Shown: positions 25,130 to 36,043 of the stretch, one piece after another
How the letters are laid out: each line of letters starts with the position of its first letter
Position numbering within the stretch: position 1 is the stretch's first letter
Assembly: GCF_051622035.1 (NCBI RefSeq)
Contig: NC_135357.1
Location: 31,600,191-31,664,190, forward strand
Length of the DNA stretch: 64,000 nt
DNA from: Arctopsyche grandis
Lineage: Eukaryota; Arthropoda; Insecta; Trichoptera; Hydropsychidae
Direction: 5' to 3'
Notes under the pieces: generated by a model
What the model was told of the DNA's origin: nothing
Database searches by the model: none
What the model saw: the letters and a program-made list of their open reading frames with translations, nothing else
Position numbers and translations under genes: made by a program

Positions 25130-26033
25130 TATTTTATTTTATTTCAATCAAACATGTAAACTCACCTTAACAGATCGCTCCAAAGCGACGAGCTTACTAA
25201 TACAAACACAATACAATAATACAATTAATACAAGCATTTTATACGATGCGAATGCATACAAACATCATCCACAGTGACATCTTTGGAGACATTTTTGCAG
25301 AATTTTATTACAGAAATTGGCGAACCTCAAGATGCTAAATAACTTAAGAGGGCTGAACAGCAGCGCCTTGTCCATACAAACGTACTTTACTTCTCCCTTC
25401 CTCAATTATGGCACTAGAGAAATTATTTTTTAATATGCTATGAATATCCACCATTGGGGTGCATCTATCGTTTTATTTTTTTGATTAATTATTTTTTATA
25501 TGAGCTAAGAGCCGCCAAACATCTATAAAATCACCTCTTTTTTACACCCACGAAACGAGTCCAGCGTGCTTATTTAACGGTCGATTTTAAAAAAAATACG
25601 CCGATGGATGCACAGAAAGTATCTTTCTCATACCGATGATGAAATTTTTTTAAAAATTGGTCCAGTTTTGGAGGAGAAAATAGTAGAATACGAAACCTCG
25701 ATTTTGTCAATTTAAAATACGTTTTATCTGGTCGAAGCGCAACTGTCGCATTCACTCAATATATATATATTGTCGCATTCACTCAATATATACATACACT
25801 CAATATATATATCGAAGAAAGGAACGGTAACAAAATTAAGGTTTCAGGTGTACAGCCCTCTTAAGGTTTGAAAGAGATATTGGAAAGGAAATGCCAATTT
25901 ATAGGAACCGTTTCCGAAAAATTGGCAAACTCTGAAAGGAAACGATCGACCTAGATTCACAAACCAAGGTCACTGCGCTTGAAAGCATAATATACTAACC
26001 ACTAGCCCACGCTGTTGATCACGAGCCGCCCCT
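25130..26033 (-). mobile_element. SINE with tail type B, split by a MITE
   Basis: The antisense tail GTAAACTCACC / TTAACAGATCGCTCCAAAGCG / ACGAGCTTAC sits at the left. Its arms can pair over 11 positions including wobble pairs. The body is interrupted by the MITE at 25348-25860 and resumes at GGTTTGAAAGAGATATTGG. The head ends near CCCACGCTGTTGATCACG. Confidence 0.75.
25348..25860. mobile_element. piggyBac-type MITE, copy 2
   Basis: This is an inverted copy of the element at 4952-5436. Ends GAGGGCTGAACAGC and TGTACAGCCCTC are flanked by TTAA on each side. Internal blocks such as AATTTAAAATACGTTTTATC match copy 1 in reverse. It is 513 bp and non-coding. Confidence 0.8.
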
Positions 26034-26039
26034 GCATAT

Positions 26040-27940
26040 ATAATATAAATTCATTTTCTAACACTTTTAGTACGACTAAAAACACACACTCGGTGTGAAC
26101 GCACCATTAGAAAGACGGAATCTTCTTTCCTGTAAATATTTAATTAAACAACACACTTGCCGAGCTAAATAAATACACTTGGGAAAATCTTCATTAGTAA
26201 TTCATCGAGTGGAACATCGCACGACAAGCCTAAACAAACCGAACTGACAAAAGTTTATTTACATAGCCCACATTGGAACATCCTCCAGGTGAAATTATTA
26301 TATATTTTATGAAAACACTGTGTTTTTATTTTACACAGAGGTGTACAGTACCGTTCATTTTATATAATATTTACGGAAATATATAACACACATACAATTT
26401 ATTGTGTACAATGGACGATGTTTGCATGCGCGATATCTGCATTTTGAAAAGTGAAATTTCAACTTGAACTGGTGATTTTATAATTATTTCACAGCACGAG
26501 CTGTTTTATATATGTATGTATGTGTGTGTGGTTAATTTATTATATATACCTTTCGTCTCTAATGCAGTGTCCTTGGTAAATTCAAATTAAAGTGCGGTAT
26601 TTTTTCCAACAGTCACGCCATTTACTGCTTCTATTACTAAAATTATATTAAAATTAAACTAAACTGTATTAATTCATGTCACAGTATTACTCAAAAATGT
26701 GTGACATGTCTTATAAATAATTCGTTCTAACGTTAAATTGGTGAATTGTGTGACGTTTGAACAAATAACTGGAAAATGCTATGCACAAAGTTTGATTTAT
26801 TTGAACGCCATCAAGGGGAGGCCCTACTTCCGGTAGATCAAAAATATACATTTTAAAATATTAATATTCAGAGTAAATAGGATTAATGATTAACGATTAT
26901 CCTCAAAATGCACAGACAATCATTAATTATCTAAAAAAATCATTAAATCCGATCGGGGATCGATATTGATTGCATATCAGTCAAAATTTCTCATAATTAC
27001 AATATTGCTTCTATCAATGCTTCCTATAAATATGTCAACGGATTATTGCGCATATTGCGCACAACAATCGTTGCCACAAAAATCGCAAATACGGAATATC
27101 TGGCTGGAATATCTCATTAGTACAATATTTCGCTTGGGTAGCTTTCGATTGATGGAGTTTTTGAGTGCCAGATGTTCCGTGATCGAGATTTTAGTGACGT
27201 GTGCGAAATCGCTTTTTGCGGAATAATCACCGAACCCTATAAATAATGTCAGAATGATGATAAATATATATTTTTTTATTTTACTGGTTTTCAATTTCTA
27301 CTAGTGTTTAGGCCGTTGACATTGCAACGAGTAGTTTCGGAGAGTTTGATAGTTTGGTATTTTGAAATGTTACCTATAATATAATATCCTATGTGTATGC
27401 TTTGATATAATATGAAAATTAGAACAAAGCATTATTAATAACTCAATTTAAGCCAAATCGTGGACTTATCACCACTATACTAGATCGGGGCATAACGAGC
27501 GACTTTATTACTCAAGCGTAGTTACTCCTGGTCAATTTTGGTCACCCAACTCGGTCAACCAGAAACGACCAAGAATCCGCTCACATGTGTTAATAGTTTA
27601 TTTTATTATGTAGTCGCCGGCAACTAATTAACGAGTGTGGTACTCCTCAATACAACGCTATACATTTCGAGAGATCATACTCTTCACTCAAGCAATACAA
27701 TCACTGTGACTAGACCAAAGTCCGGCAGCTGATCTCGCTGGTTGGGTGACTTTATGACTCGGGCAACCAGTGAGTTGCCCAGTGTGGCATGCTCCATATA
27801 ACTGCATGCATTTGATCTGGTTGCGCAACAAAGTCACCCAGTTTGGCACGGCTCTAAGGATGCAATATGCTCCTATATGAATATAACTAAGTTGTAAGAT
27901 TTTGAATTTGATTTGCAGATGATTTGGTTGTAGCCGGTTG
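26040..27940. other. Upstream region of the phosphatase gene, no gene seen
   Basis: AT-rich sequence. Around 27743-27858 a partial Harbinger-like piece is suggested by GGGTGACTTT...GCAACCAG and CTGGTTGCGCAACAAAGTCACCC. The open frames at 26966-27294 lie on both strands without support. The 5' untranslated region of the phosphatase gene probably lies at the right end. Confidence 0.35.
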
Positions 27941-27948
27941 GCGATCCG

Positions 27949-30900
27949 ATGGCCGTGTGGTGCGAGAGCGAGAGTGAGAGCGCTGGGGCGGAGGCGCAGA
28001 AGGGGGCGCAGAAGGGGGCGCAGAAGGGGGCGCAGAAGGGGGCGCAGATGGGGGCCGGCGCCAGTTGGGGGCAGAGCCGCGCTCAGTACAGCGCTTTGGG
28101 GGAAAGAGCCCGCCACTTGGCTCCGGAGCCCGCGCGCTGCGCCCTCCTCTGCGGGGGCTCCCGCTGCCGGTACGAGCGCCCCCAGAGATGGCCCCCCGAA
28201 CAACTCGCCCTTCAAGGAGTATACTCACACTGGTATTTCAAATTCCATTTTAATCAATTTTCTTAAACTCGTGCTTTTTTATAATTGATGTAACATTACA
28301 GGATCACAGATGATATATTAGCGATGGCTAGACCGAGCACTTCTTCAATAGCATCCTGGAACATTATTCAACAATTTCATAGGTAATTATAACATATGTA
28401 GCTAGAGTAGAGGCGCAGTGCACGAAAATTCGTGCTTGTAGTTTGTAGCTATACGCAAAACACGCCAGACTGCGCGCACGCTTCTCGCACCTCTGTTTCA
28501 TCAAACTACGTGCCTCTCTCTCTCTCTCTGTCTCTCACTCTCCCGGCTTATTTCGCATAGCTCTATGACCAGTGCTAAATTTTAAGGTGCCGGAACGCTC
28601 GATTTCTAAAAAAAAATGAGTTCATCTTTACAAGTGAGTTCATCTTCACTGACATCTTTTTTTTTACAAATTCTCGTCTGACTGTCGATGGCTGATCTAT
28701 GGCTTCTGAGCCATTTTTAGACATATTCCTTTGGTTTCTATGGTTCAAGAGGAGGACCGTGAAGTTTAATAAACATCAAGTTAGATACTTGTTCTATTTC
28801 TAATCTAGACCTAGTGTTACTTATAATATGATTCATGCAACTAAACCCTCTTTCACATTCAGAGGAACTACAATGAATGATTTTAGAATACTTAGCTAAT
28901 GTAGTTAAATCTGTCTGTTAAATGAATATGTCTAAATATTCCCTAAATGCTTGTAAACTTTTTCCGAAAAGATAATTTAAATCGTTTACATAGAGACTCG
29001 ATTTAATTTTTCCGTAACCTGGCAAAATATCGGCAATTTAAGTGGTAAAATTTTTCGAAAAAATAAAAATTTTATAGTTTTTTGATATTAAAAAGGTGAA
29101 ATTTGTATGCCGGAACGCGTTCCGTCTCGAAAATGTGATTTTTTTTTATGCCGTCCTGGCCCCACTACACCACTGTATAAGACATGCGAAACGCGCTCTT
29201 AAAACCCTTCAAAAAGATGGGCATAGCATACTAACTTTGACTAATTTTATATTAAAAACTAGCATTGGATAGCAGAAAGCCCCTTTTTATAGGAACCTTT
29301 CAATTCAGGACACGGAGCACAAAATTAGCGCTTATTGTAATAAAAATTATAGTTGCGTAATTTTTACAGTGCACACAGTCCACTAGTGTGATTATAATGC
29401 AATAATTATAATGCAATAATTATTTTTTGTTACACCGTTATTAATCTACAATGTTTTATATTATAACTAGCTGAACCCCGACATGCGTTGCAATGCCACA
29501 ATAACGCATGCAATTTCCGTTCCTGTTCCCATTTGTCGGAAAAACGCAGGTAGCGAACACATTTGAAATTATTGCGTTGCAATGACACTCATTCCCGTTT
29601 TTTTTTCACAGTAATCTTCCCGGACATGCACACAACAAATCCTGAAAGTTTCATCGTAATCGGCTCAGTAGTTTAGCAGCCTATTCGAGACATACACACA
29701 CACAGACATTCATTTTTATATAGATAGATAGATATACATACATAGATACAAGTTTTCATAAATACTGATATATCTACATTCATACACATTCATACATAAA
29801 ATTATATAATTTCAACTACAAAACATTCTTCCATTAAATATTCGATATAAATCAAAAGCATAGCATTAACGCTATCTCAATTATAAATCGATCCAGCTAT
29901 TTTATTACAAATATACGTACATACATAAAATGTATATTATAGAATAACATTTTGTATGAAAAAATATCAATGAAGGTCTTCGATTATATAGCATTTAATA
30001 TTCGATTTCAGTTGGGGTATCCGCAGTGTGATCAATCTTCAGACAGCCGGAGAACACGCTCGCTGTGGCCCACCACTAGAACCATCCGGATTCACTTATG
30101 ATCCCAGCATCTTCATGAACAATAACAGTTAATACACAAATCAAACTAAACAATTAATCAACATGATTAATTCGAATTAATCATGTTGTTTTTCAGTATA
30201 CTACTATAACTTTGCATGGGAAGACTACAGCACTTGTGGCCTCAGATCATTGTTGGACGCCGTGAAAGTCTTAGCATTCGCTGCATCCGAGGGCAAAGTC
30301 GCCATTCACTGTCATGCTGGTGAGCTGACATTAAACTATCACATTTATATGTATAATGAACGATTGTATGAATTTATAACGGGTTTGGTGCAAACGATCG
30401 ACAAGCGCCAGACAGACTGAACCACAGATTAACTGGATGGCTGCTTTAAATGCAATTCTCGTCTTCTCGAATGATAGATTGCACATCAGATGACGAGTAA
30501 CCTTTCGATGTGCACAGATGCAATTATTAAAATGGTAATTATTAAAATTGAGTTTGATCTTTCTGGCGAGTTTAATAAGGCAAAATTCGGAACTTAAGTA
30601 TCAGAAGCACAGAACGTATACAGGGTAGGTATGTCGGGACTTCGAGTAGATTTCGCTTAGTGTAAGTGCGAGCAGTGCGCACGCATAAGGTACACGTGTC
30701 GTTAATCTGTGGTTCAGTCTGTCTGGCGCTTGTCGATCGTTTGCACCGCATCGATTTATAACACAAGTATTATGTTTAGGATTGGGTCGAACGGGAGTGC
30801 TGGTAGCTTGTTATTTAGTTCACGCAGCACGGATGAGAGCTGATGAAGCCATCGGTCTTGTACGATTGAGACGCGAAAAAGCAGTTCAGACGACAGAACA

Positions 30901-33900
30901 AGTGGCTGCAGTTCATCAATTTGAACGCTATTTACTTCCGCAGACTGCAATCTTCAATATAAAGTAAAGAACTGGCTCGGTAGTACCGATCAGTACTATT
31001 ATAATATATTACAGAATGATTTTTAGATTAGTTTCATGTTTACATTTATAGGGAGCCTTTGAAGGATCGGAACAAATCCACTGAGTTTGGTTTGAGTCAA
31101 CATCTTCACCGGCAACGTGCTACATTGCACGGAATGGAGGAGAGAGTCTTTAGACATTTACCCAAAGTATGATTCAAAATTGCTTGATTGCAGAATATTT
31201 TACTTATAGGACAGGAGGTTATGTTGTGACCGTAACCCGGCCTATGGAAACTCGTTGTAGATAACAAAGGAAATTTATTTTCTTCAGTATACAAGTTTAT
31301 TGTCAGTGCAGAAAATTCACGGGGAAGTGGGCTAGTTGCCTGCTTCAGGGGAAAGCCTGACTGAACTGCCGTCTGTGGCTGCTGTACTGTTTTATATATG
31401 GACACGGTGATGTCATCTTGTTCTCGGGGATTCCTCCGGGTTCAGGGGTTTCCTTTGTATGGGTGTGCCACAAGGTTGCTTGATGGGTATTCATCTGGAG
31501 CGAGTCGAATCGCCTTTCGGTGGTCTGGATATGGGTGAGGTGATGTCATCTCGTTCTCGAAGATTCTTCCAGGCTCAAGGGTATCCTTTGTGTGGCTGTG
31601 CCTCAAGTTTGCTTGATGATTGTTTATCTGGAGCGAGTCGAATCGCCTTTATCGGTGGTCTGGATATGGGTGAGGTGATGTCATCTCGTTCTCGAAGATT
31701 CTTCCAGGCTCAAGGGTATCCTTTGTGTGGTCGCGTGCCTTGTGTTTTATGGGGTAATAGGATTTATGCTGTTTCGGTTGTTCCCTTGAACTCAAGGTTT
31801 GTTTATCTGGAGTGAATAGATGATTGCTTTGGCTTTGCTGAAAGCTCGTACAAGCTGTATTGTATTTCTACATACTGTACAAGTATTTCATTTTCAGATT
31901 GTGTTCTGCCTTTGTGAGCGTTTGCTAAAAGCATGTGATTGCGAAGACGGTGGCGGAGGTTCAAGTTTCTGCACTGCCGTCGGAAAGCCCGTAACCAGTA
32001 CATATCTAGCGAGCAGAGTGAGACGGGTGAAGAAACCGTGTGAAGATGATGAGCCAGAGCAAGAGTCCAAGACTGTAGTATTCGAGGATAGCATCGATCA
32101 GCCGATTTACTGTTCCTCTTGTGGAGACATCTGTTCCAGCTCGCCTAATTCCCCAAATAAAAAACTCGGTAATTATTATTATACATCCACCACTAAATAA
32201 TGAATGATGTATATTTAATGCAATGAAAAGTCCGAAGGGGATGTGAAATATTTTAGATATTTTTCTTGTCATTTTAAGAGATCGACTACAATAAGACTGT
32301 GAATATGCAAATGAAGCTGTATAAATCAGCGCCAACTCCTGCGTCTTCTCCGAATGATGTCTTAGATATTGTTGATGATGACGATGTCAACTTCATAGCC
32401 CCATCACAAATAGCAGAAGTATATTGCACAGTTTAATTTATATTGTAAATTAGTAAACTATGCAATTATAGTAATTTAAACGCTTTAGGCTTTGTTAGTA
32501 CAACACAATCGACTCTCCGAGGAACGACTCAGATACCTTCACGAGTTCCAAGTCGATCTGAACAATCGTCAAGCTGCAATAAATCGCATAAATACAGAGG
32601 TATACTTCGTATATATAATAGTGGTATATTATTTTAATTTGAAAGGACACTTATCTTTAAACTGCTGGTATTTTGATTAAAAACTGAGCCTCAGCGGAAC
32701 TGGGCAAACAAAATTTCCATTCATCCAAGCCTGTGGAGTCAGAGCATTTCAAGCGTAGCCCGAGTTGTAAAAAATCAACCGACTCCGACCCATTTTTATT
32801 ATTATTTTCTTTCATTAATAGTACTACGTATGTGTCAAATATGTAGTCTAATTTTATTGAAGTAAATCCACTTATAAATTTTAATTCAATAATTCTTTTA
32901 TAAAAATCATGATTTTAAATTAAATAATAAATAAAATCGTTGAATTGCAGGTATTTCGATGTTTTGTGGCCAAAACCGACTATTTCCTCCGTCTCGTACT
33001 TTTTATTACTCTCATTTTTCGCATTAATTTATTTGTGTATGAAATTCATACACATACACTATTAATGTACTTACTTTTTACATACATCCTTTTTATTTAT
33101 GTATACCTATTTCATTACCGATAATTCAATAAATTGGGTCACGTCAATTTTTAATTACTTTATATTTTGAAAATTGCTATTATTTTTATTACTAACAATT
33201 GTATACGTTGGCAACATAGAAGTAGAATGCATAGAATGGTCATTGTTAACAAAAGTACCGTCTAAAAACGAGCCATCGAAAAGAGAGACGGAAAGTCAGA
33301 AGAGAGACGAAGTTTTGCAAACAATGAACAAACTCTGCCGCGCAGAGTTTTTGTAGCAACATTTTTGGAGGCTGAGAGCAATTCTATGCATTCTCCTTCT
33401 ATAGTTGGCAAGAATAGTCGATCCTACTAAAATTGTTCAAGTTGGAGTTGGAGTTTGGAGTCAGAGTCGATAAATTTTAATCAGACTCTACAACCCTGCA
33501 TTTATCTAAATAAAAATGATAGATTGTATAATTTTTACTAATAGCAACACTATTTTAGATTCATTTGTTGTATGAAAAAATAAGTGATTTTATTTTGTTT
33601 TTTTATTTATTTGAAAAATTATATATATGTATTTAAAAAAAAATAAAGTTAACATACATATATTGTAATTAAAACTAGAGCCGATATATAACCTATGTAT
33701 TTAAAATTATTTATGGATATAATTTTCAGGAAGACTTAACAATTATCGGAGGTCTATTATGGGAATGGCTAGAAGGACTAAAGACTCCGGTCCTTGACCG
33801 AGAAGACTTAGCAATCATCGTAGTATGGGCGGAGAAACCGGCCAACTGTTTGCAAAGACTCAATCTAGTAACAACCATCAACCATAATAACAATACCCAA

Positions 33901-34229
33901 CACACAATATGGCAAATAAAAATCTAAACGCTTTTCAGGAAGACGCTATCCTGATAGAATATCTAGTGCGGTTCATAATGAGAATGAAACCGTTGAGCAG
34001 AGACACCCGGAACGCTTTGCTGAACCGACTCTGTGGTGCTCTCTGTCAGCAGGGCGTCCGAGTACGAGGCGTCCACAGACCTAGCGGCGTGCCGGCACTC
34101 AGAGCGGGAACGGCTGCTCATCTGATGCACTTCTTGACGGAATTGTTCCTGATTCTGCAGCGTCAGGCCGCGTCGTGCCCGTCTTGCGACAAACGAGCCG
34201 TCCTGCCGTCGAAGACTCGCATCGCCTGA
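27949..34229 (+). CDS. PTPDC1: PTPDC1-like dual-specificity protein phosphatase
   Basis: Eleven exons, all GT-AG and phase-compatible: 27949-28232, 28302-28382, 30012-30127, 30197-30319, 30780-30963, 31052-31166, 31898-32168, 32279-32418, 32489-32599, 33730-33867 and 33939-34229 (stop TGA). They encode 617 residues. The ATG at 27949 follows an in-frame TAG. The phosphatase signature HCHAGLGRTG spans exons 4-5 (Cys199, Arg205), and the general-acid segment AWEDY holds Asp170. The N-terminal block around CRYERPQRW...GVYSHW and the ITDDILAMARPST segment match the PTPDC1 family, as does the C-terminal helical region (GGLLWEWLEGLKTPV). Vertebrate PTPDC1 is a CDC14-like phosphatase linked to centrosomes and cilia; the same role is inferred here. 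Residues 15-35 are a GAQK repeat. Introns carry a hAT remnant, a fold-back element and a tandem repeat. Confidence 0.93.
27993..28052 (+). repeat. 12-bp in-frame tandem repeat (GAQK) in exon 1
   Basis: About five units of GGGGGCGCAGAA encode consecutive G-A-Q-K residues near the N-terminus of the phosphatase. The whole exon is strongly GC-rich in an AT-rich neighbourhood. A unit length divisible by three allows copy-number change without frameshift. Confidence 0.85.
28570..29175 (-). mobile_element. Deleted hAT transposon with C-terminal transposase remnant
   Basis: It lies in phosphatase intron 2. On the minus strand, bases about 28880-28735 translate to the conserved hAT C-terminal dimerisation region, with SSSECERGFSCMN followed by RSRLEIEQVSNLM and HGPPLEP. 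The right end CAGTGGTGTAGTGGGG (read on the minus strand) is a typical hAT terminus and the left end is CAGTGCTAAATT. Flanking octamers TCTATGAC and TATAAGAC agree at six of eight positions, consistent with an aged 8-bp duplication. The N-terminal and catalytic parts are deleted, so it is inactive. Confidence 0.75.
29466..29728 (+). repeat. Interspersed repeat family II
   Basis: It starts CTAGCTGAACCCCGACATGC and ends with TATTCGAGACATACACACACA and an AT-rich tail, as in the copy at 13313. It lies in phosphatase intron 2 and is non-coding. Confidence 0.6.
30381..30753. mobile_element. Fold-back element with 9-bp target duplication
   Basis: Arms of about 55 bp (GGTGCAAACGATCGACAAGC, CAGACAGACTGAACCACAG on the left and their exact complements on the right) flank an unrelated middle. 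ATTTATAAC is directly repeated at 30372-30380 and 30754-30762. It sits in phosphatase intron 4. A 9-bp duplication suggests a Mutator-like origin. Confidence 0.8.
31405..31800. repeat. Tandem repeat of about 133 bp, three units
   Basis: GGTGATGTCATCT begins at 31407, 31539 and 31674, each followed by related sequence (GATTC, CAAGGGTATCCTTTGTGTGG, GAGCGAGTCGAATCGCC). It lies in phosphatase intron 6. The 118-codon open frame across it is repeat-derived. Sequence just to the left (31230-31400) has an LTR-like look but no proven ends. Confidence 0.7.
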
Positions 34230-34408
34230 CCTAGAATCAGGCGGCCAAACGCCGTCAACTTCGACTGTTCCAAATCGAGGCGCACTCCGTCGAAGAAAAA
34301 AACGACTCGGCGCCGATCGAAACCTCGAAATTCCCAAAAATGAACTTTTAAACGTTCAAGACTTTATTTCGTCAAGTGGTCTTAATATACATACAGGTGT
34401 TTCATTGG

Positions 34409-34414
34409 AATAAA
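34409..34414 (+). terminator. Candidate polyadenylation signal of the phosphatase gene
   Basis: AATAAA about 180 bp after the TGA stop, in AT-rich sequence, is the first such signal downstream. Confidence 0.5.
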
Positions 34415-34419
34415 TTTTT

Positions 34420-36040
34420 CTACATCCTCAATGTCTTTCATTTGGACAAAGTTTTGCAAAAACAATCCGACTTGACTTTGCAAATTTATAGATCTTTTTT
34501 GTACAATATAAAAGCAAATTCATAGTATTTTATAAATAAATAAAAAAATAGTTACTATGCAGTTTGTAACGTTTAGGCATAATTATATTCATTAGCACCT
34601 GTATTTGCATTATTTTGTAGTATTTTATACATAATAAAAATTAAGTCAAAAAAGCATACTAATGTAATTCTTGAAGTACTTATTAACCCTTTGAGTGCTG
34701 ACGTCTTTTCTGTTGAAAGTCCGCCACGCTGAAAATTTCTTATAGAATTATTTGTAGCTAATCCAAACAAACCCTAGATAGCTACCGCCGAAGATTTCAA
34801 GTTTTTTAAAGGTGTGTTTAAACTCTCTAATATATCTTGCAACAATATAAAATAAACAAAAGTCTATTAATGAATGTATTTTTCCAAAACTAGTTCCATA
34901 TTCTTCATTGTTGTTTAAAATATAATGTTTACAATCTAAAATACTCAGCAGTTAGGGATTTCCATCGGGTAATTCTGCTATGTTTATAAATCCAGAAATT
35001 CCGATGTAAACCAGTCTTTATAAACATTGACACGGATTACACAACCCATTTTAAATGTATTTCCAATGCTACCTGGAAAGGCTTAGCGGATAGTATTCTA
35101 GTTTACTTTCTACATGCAAAATTTACACTGCCTATCGGCGTTTTGCAGGCCTATGGACTTGTCAGCAAAACGCCGATCAGCGTTGGTCAGCATTCTAAGC
35201 GTTAATTAATTAATAAAAATAAAATATCGTATTAAAAAAGCAGTAATGTAATCCTGCTTACTTTGAAAAGTGTTTACTTTCATTTATCTACACATTTAAT
35301 TTAGCTTGGCAGAAATATGCAAGGTATGGGATTCTAATTTGTCATAACATCATTATAGACAAACATTAATGCGTATGCTATATATATGCTATCAAGTTAA
35401 TCGACCAATAGGAGTCGAGATCAAGATCTGCCGAGCTAAGCGAAATGAAGTATATCTTTGTATACATACATATTATGTTAAGATAGAAAAGGACAAAATA
35501 AAAATACGACTCATGTTAACACATTTATTGAATAAAATTATGAAACGCCAGCATTATAAATTCACATCTTTTGAAATTGTACAATTCCAGCAATGACAGA
35601 TCATATACACATCAGATCAGAAGATTAATACAAACACCCGTTTGCAATTGTATTTAGATTCATCGACGTTCTCCTTCCATTTTTACCAAACACACACACA
35701 CACATTAAACAAATAGATATTAAGAAGACACAGACGACTACTCTCTCAATGAAAAGTGAATTTTATCTATCTAAAAGATGAACGTTGAAATACACAGCGA
35801 TTAGTACAAGTGAATGATGAAATGGCCGAGGATGTTTGTCAACACAGAACAGTAACCGTAACAATGCTATACGAGAAGTATAGTCTAGCAAGCTTGAATG
35901 AATTCAAAAATAAAAAGTTTAACAAAGATAAAAAACATAAAAACATTAAATGCTTAAATGAAAGAAAAAAAAGTTGAAATCAAGAAACAAGACTGGCCAT
36001 CTTTATAAAGAGGGGCAACAATGTTTCAACATTATTGCAC
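34420..36040. other. Intergenic stretch and FKBP12 3' untranslated region
   Basis: No gene is seen. TTAACCCTTTGAGTGCTGACG at 34683 resembles a piggyBac-type end like that at 37731, but no partner was identified. The right end probably holds the FKBP12 3' untranslated region. Confidence 0.35.
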
Positions 36041-36043
36041 TGA

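Noticed and set aside
27688-28228. Antisense frames of 175 and 113 codons over the GC-rich region
   Set aside because: They are shadows of PTPDC1 exon 1, whose sense frame matches the conserved family and has proper splice sites.
31459-31815. 118-codon frame in a PTPDC1 intron
   Set aside because: Made of the 133-bp tandem repeat, with the repeated peptide showing the period; lies between two verified exons.
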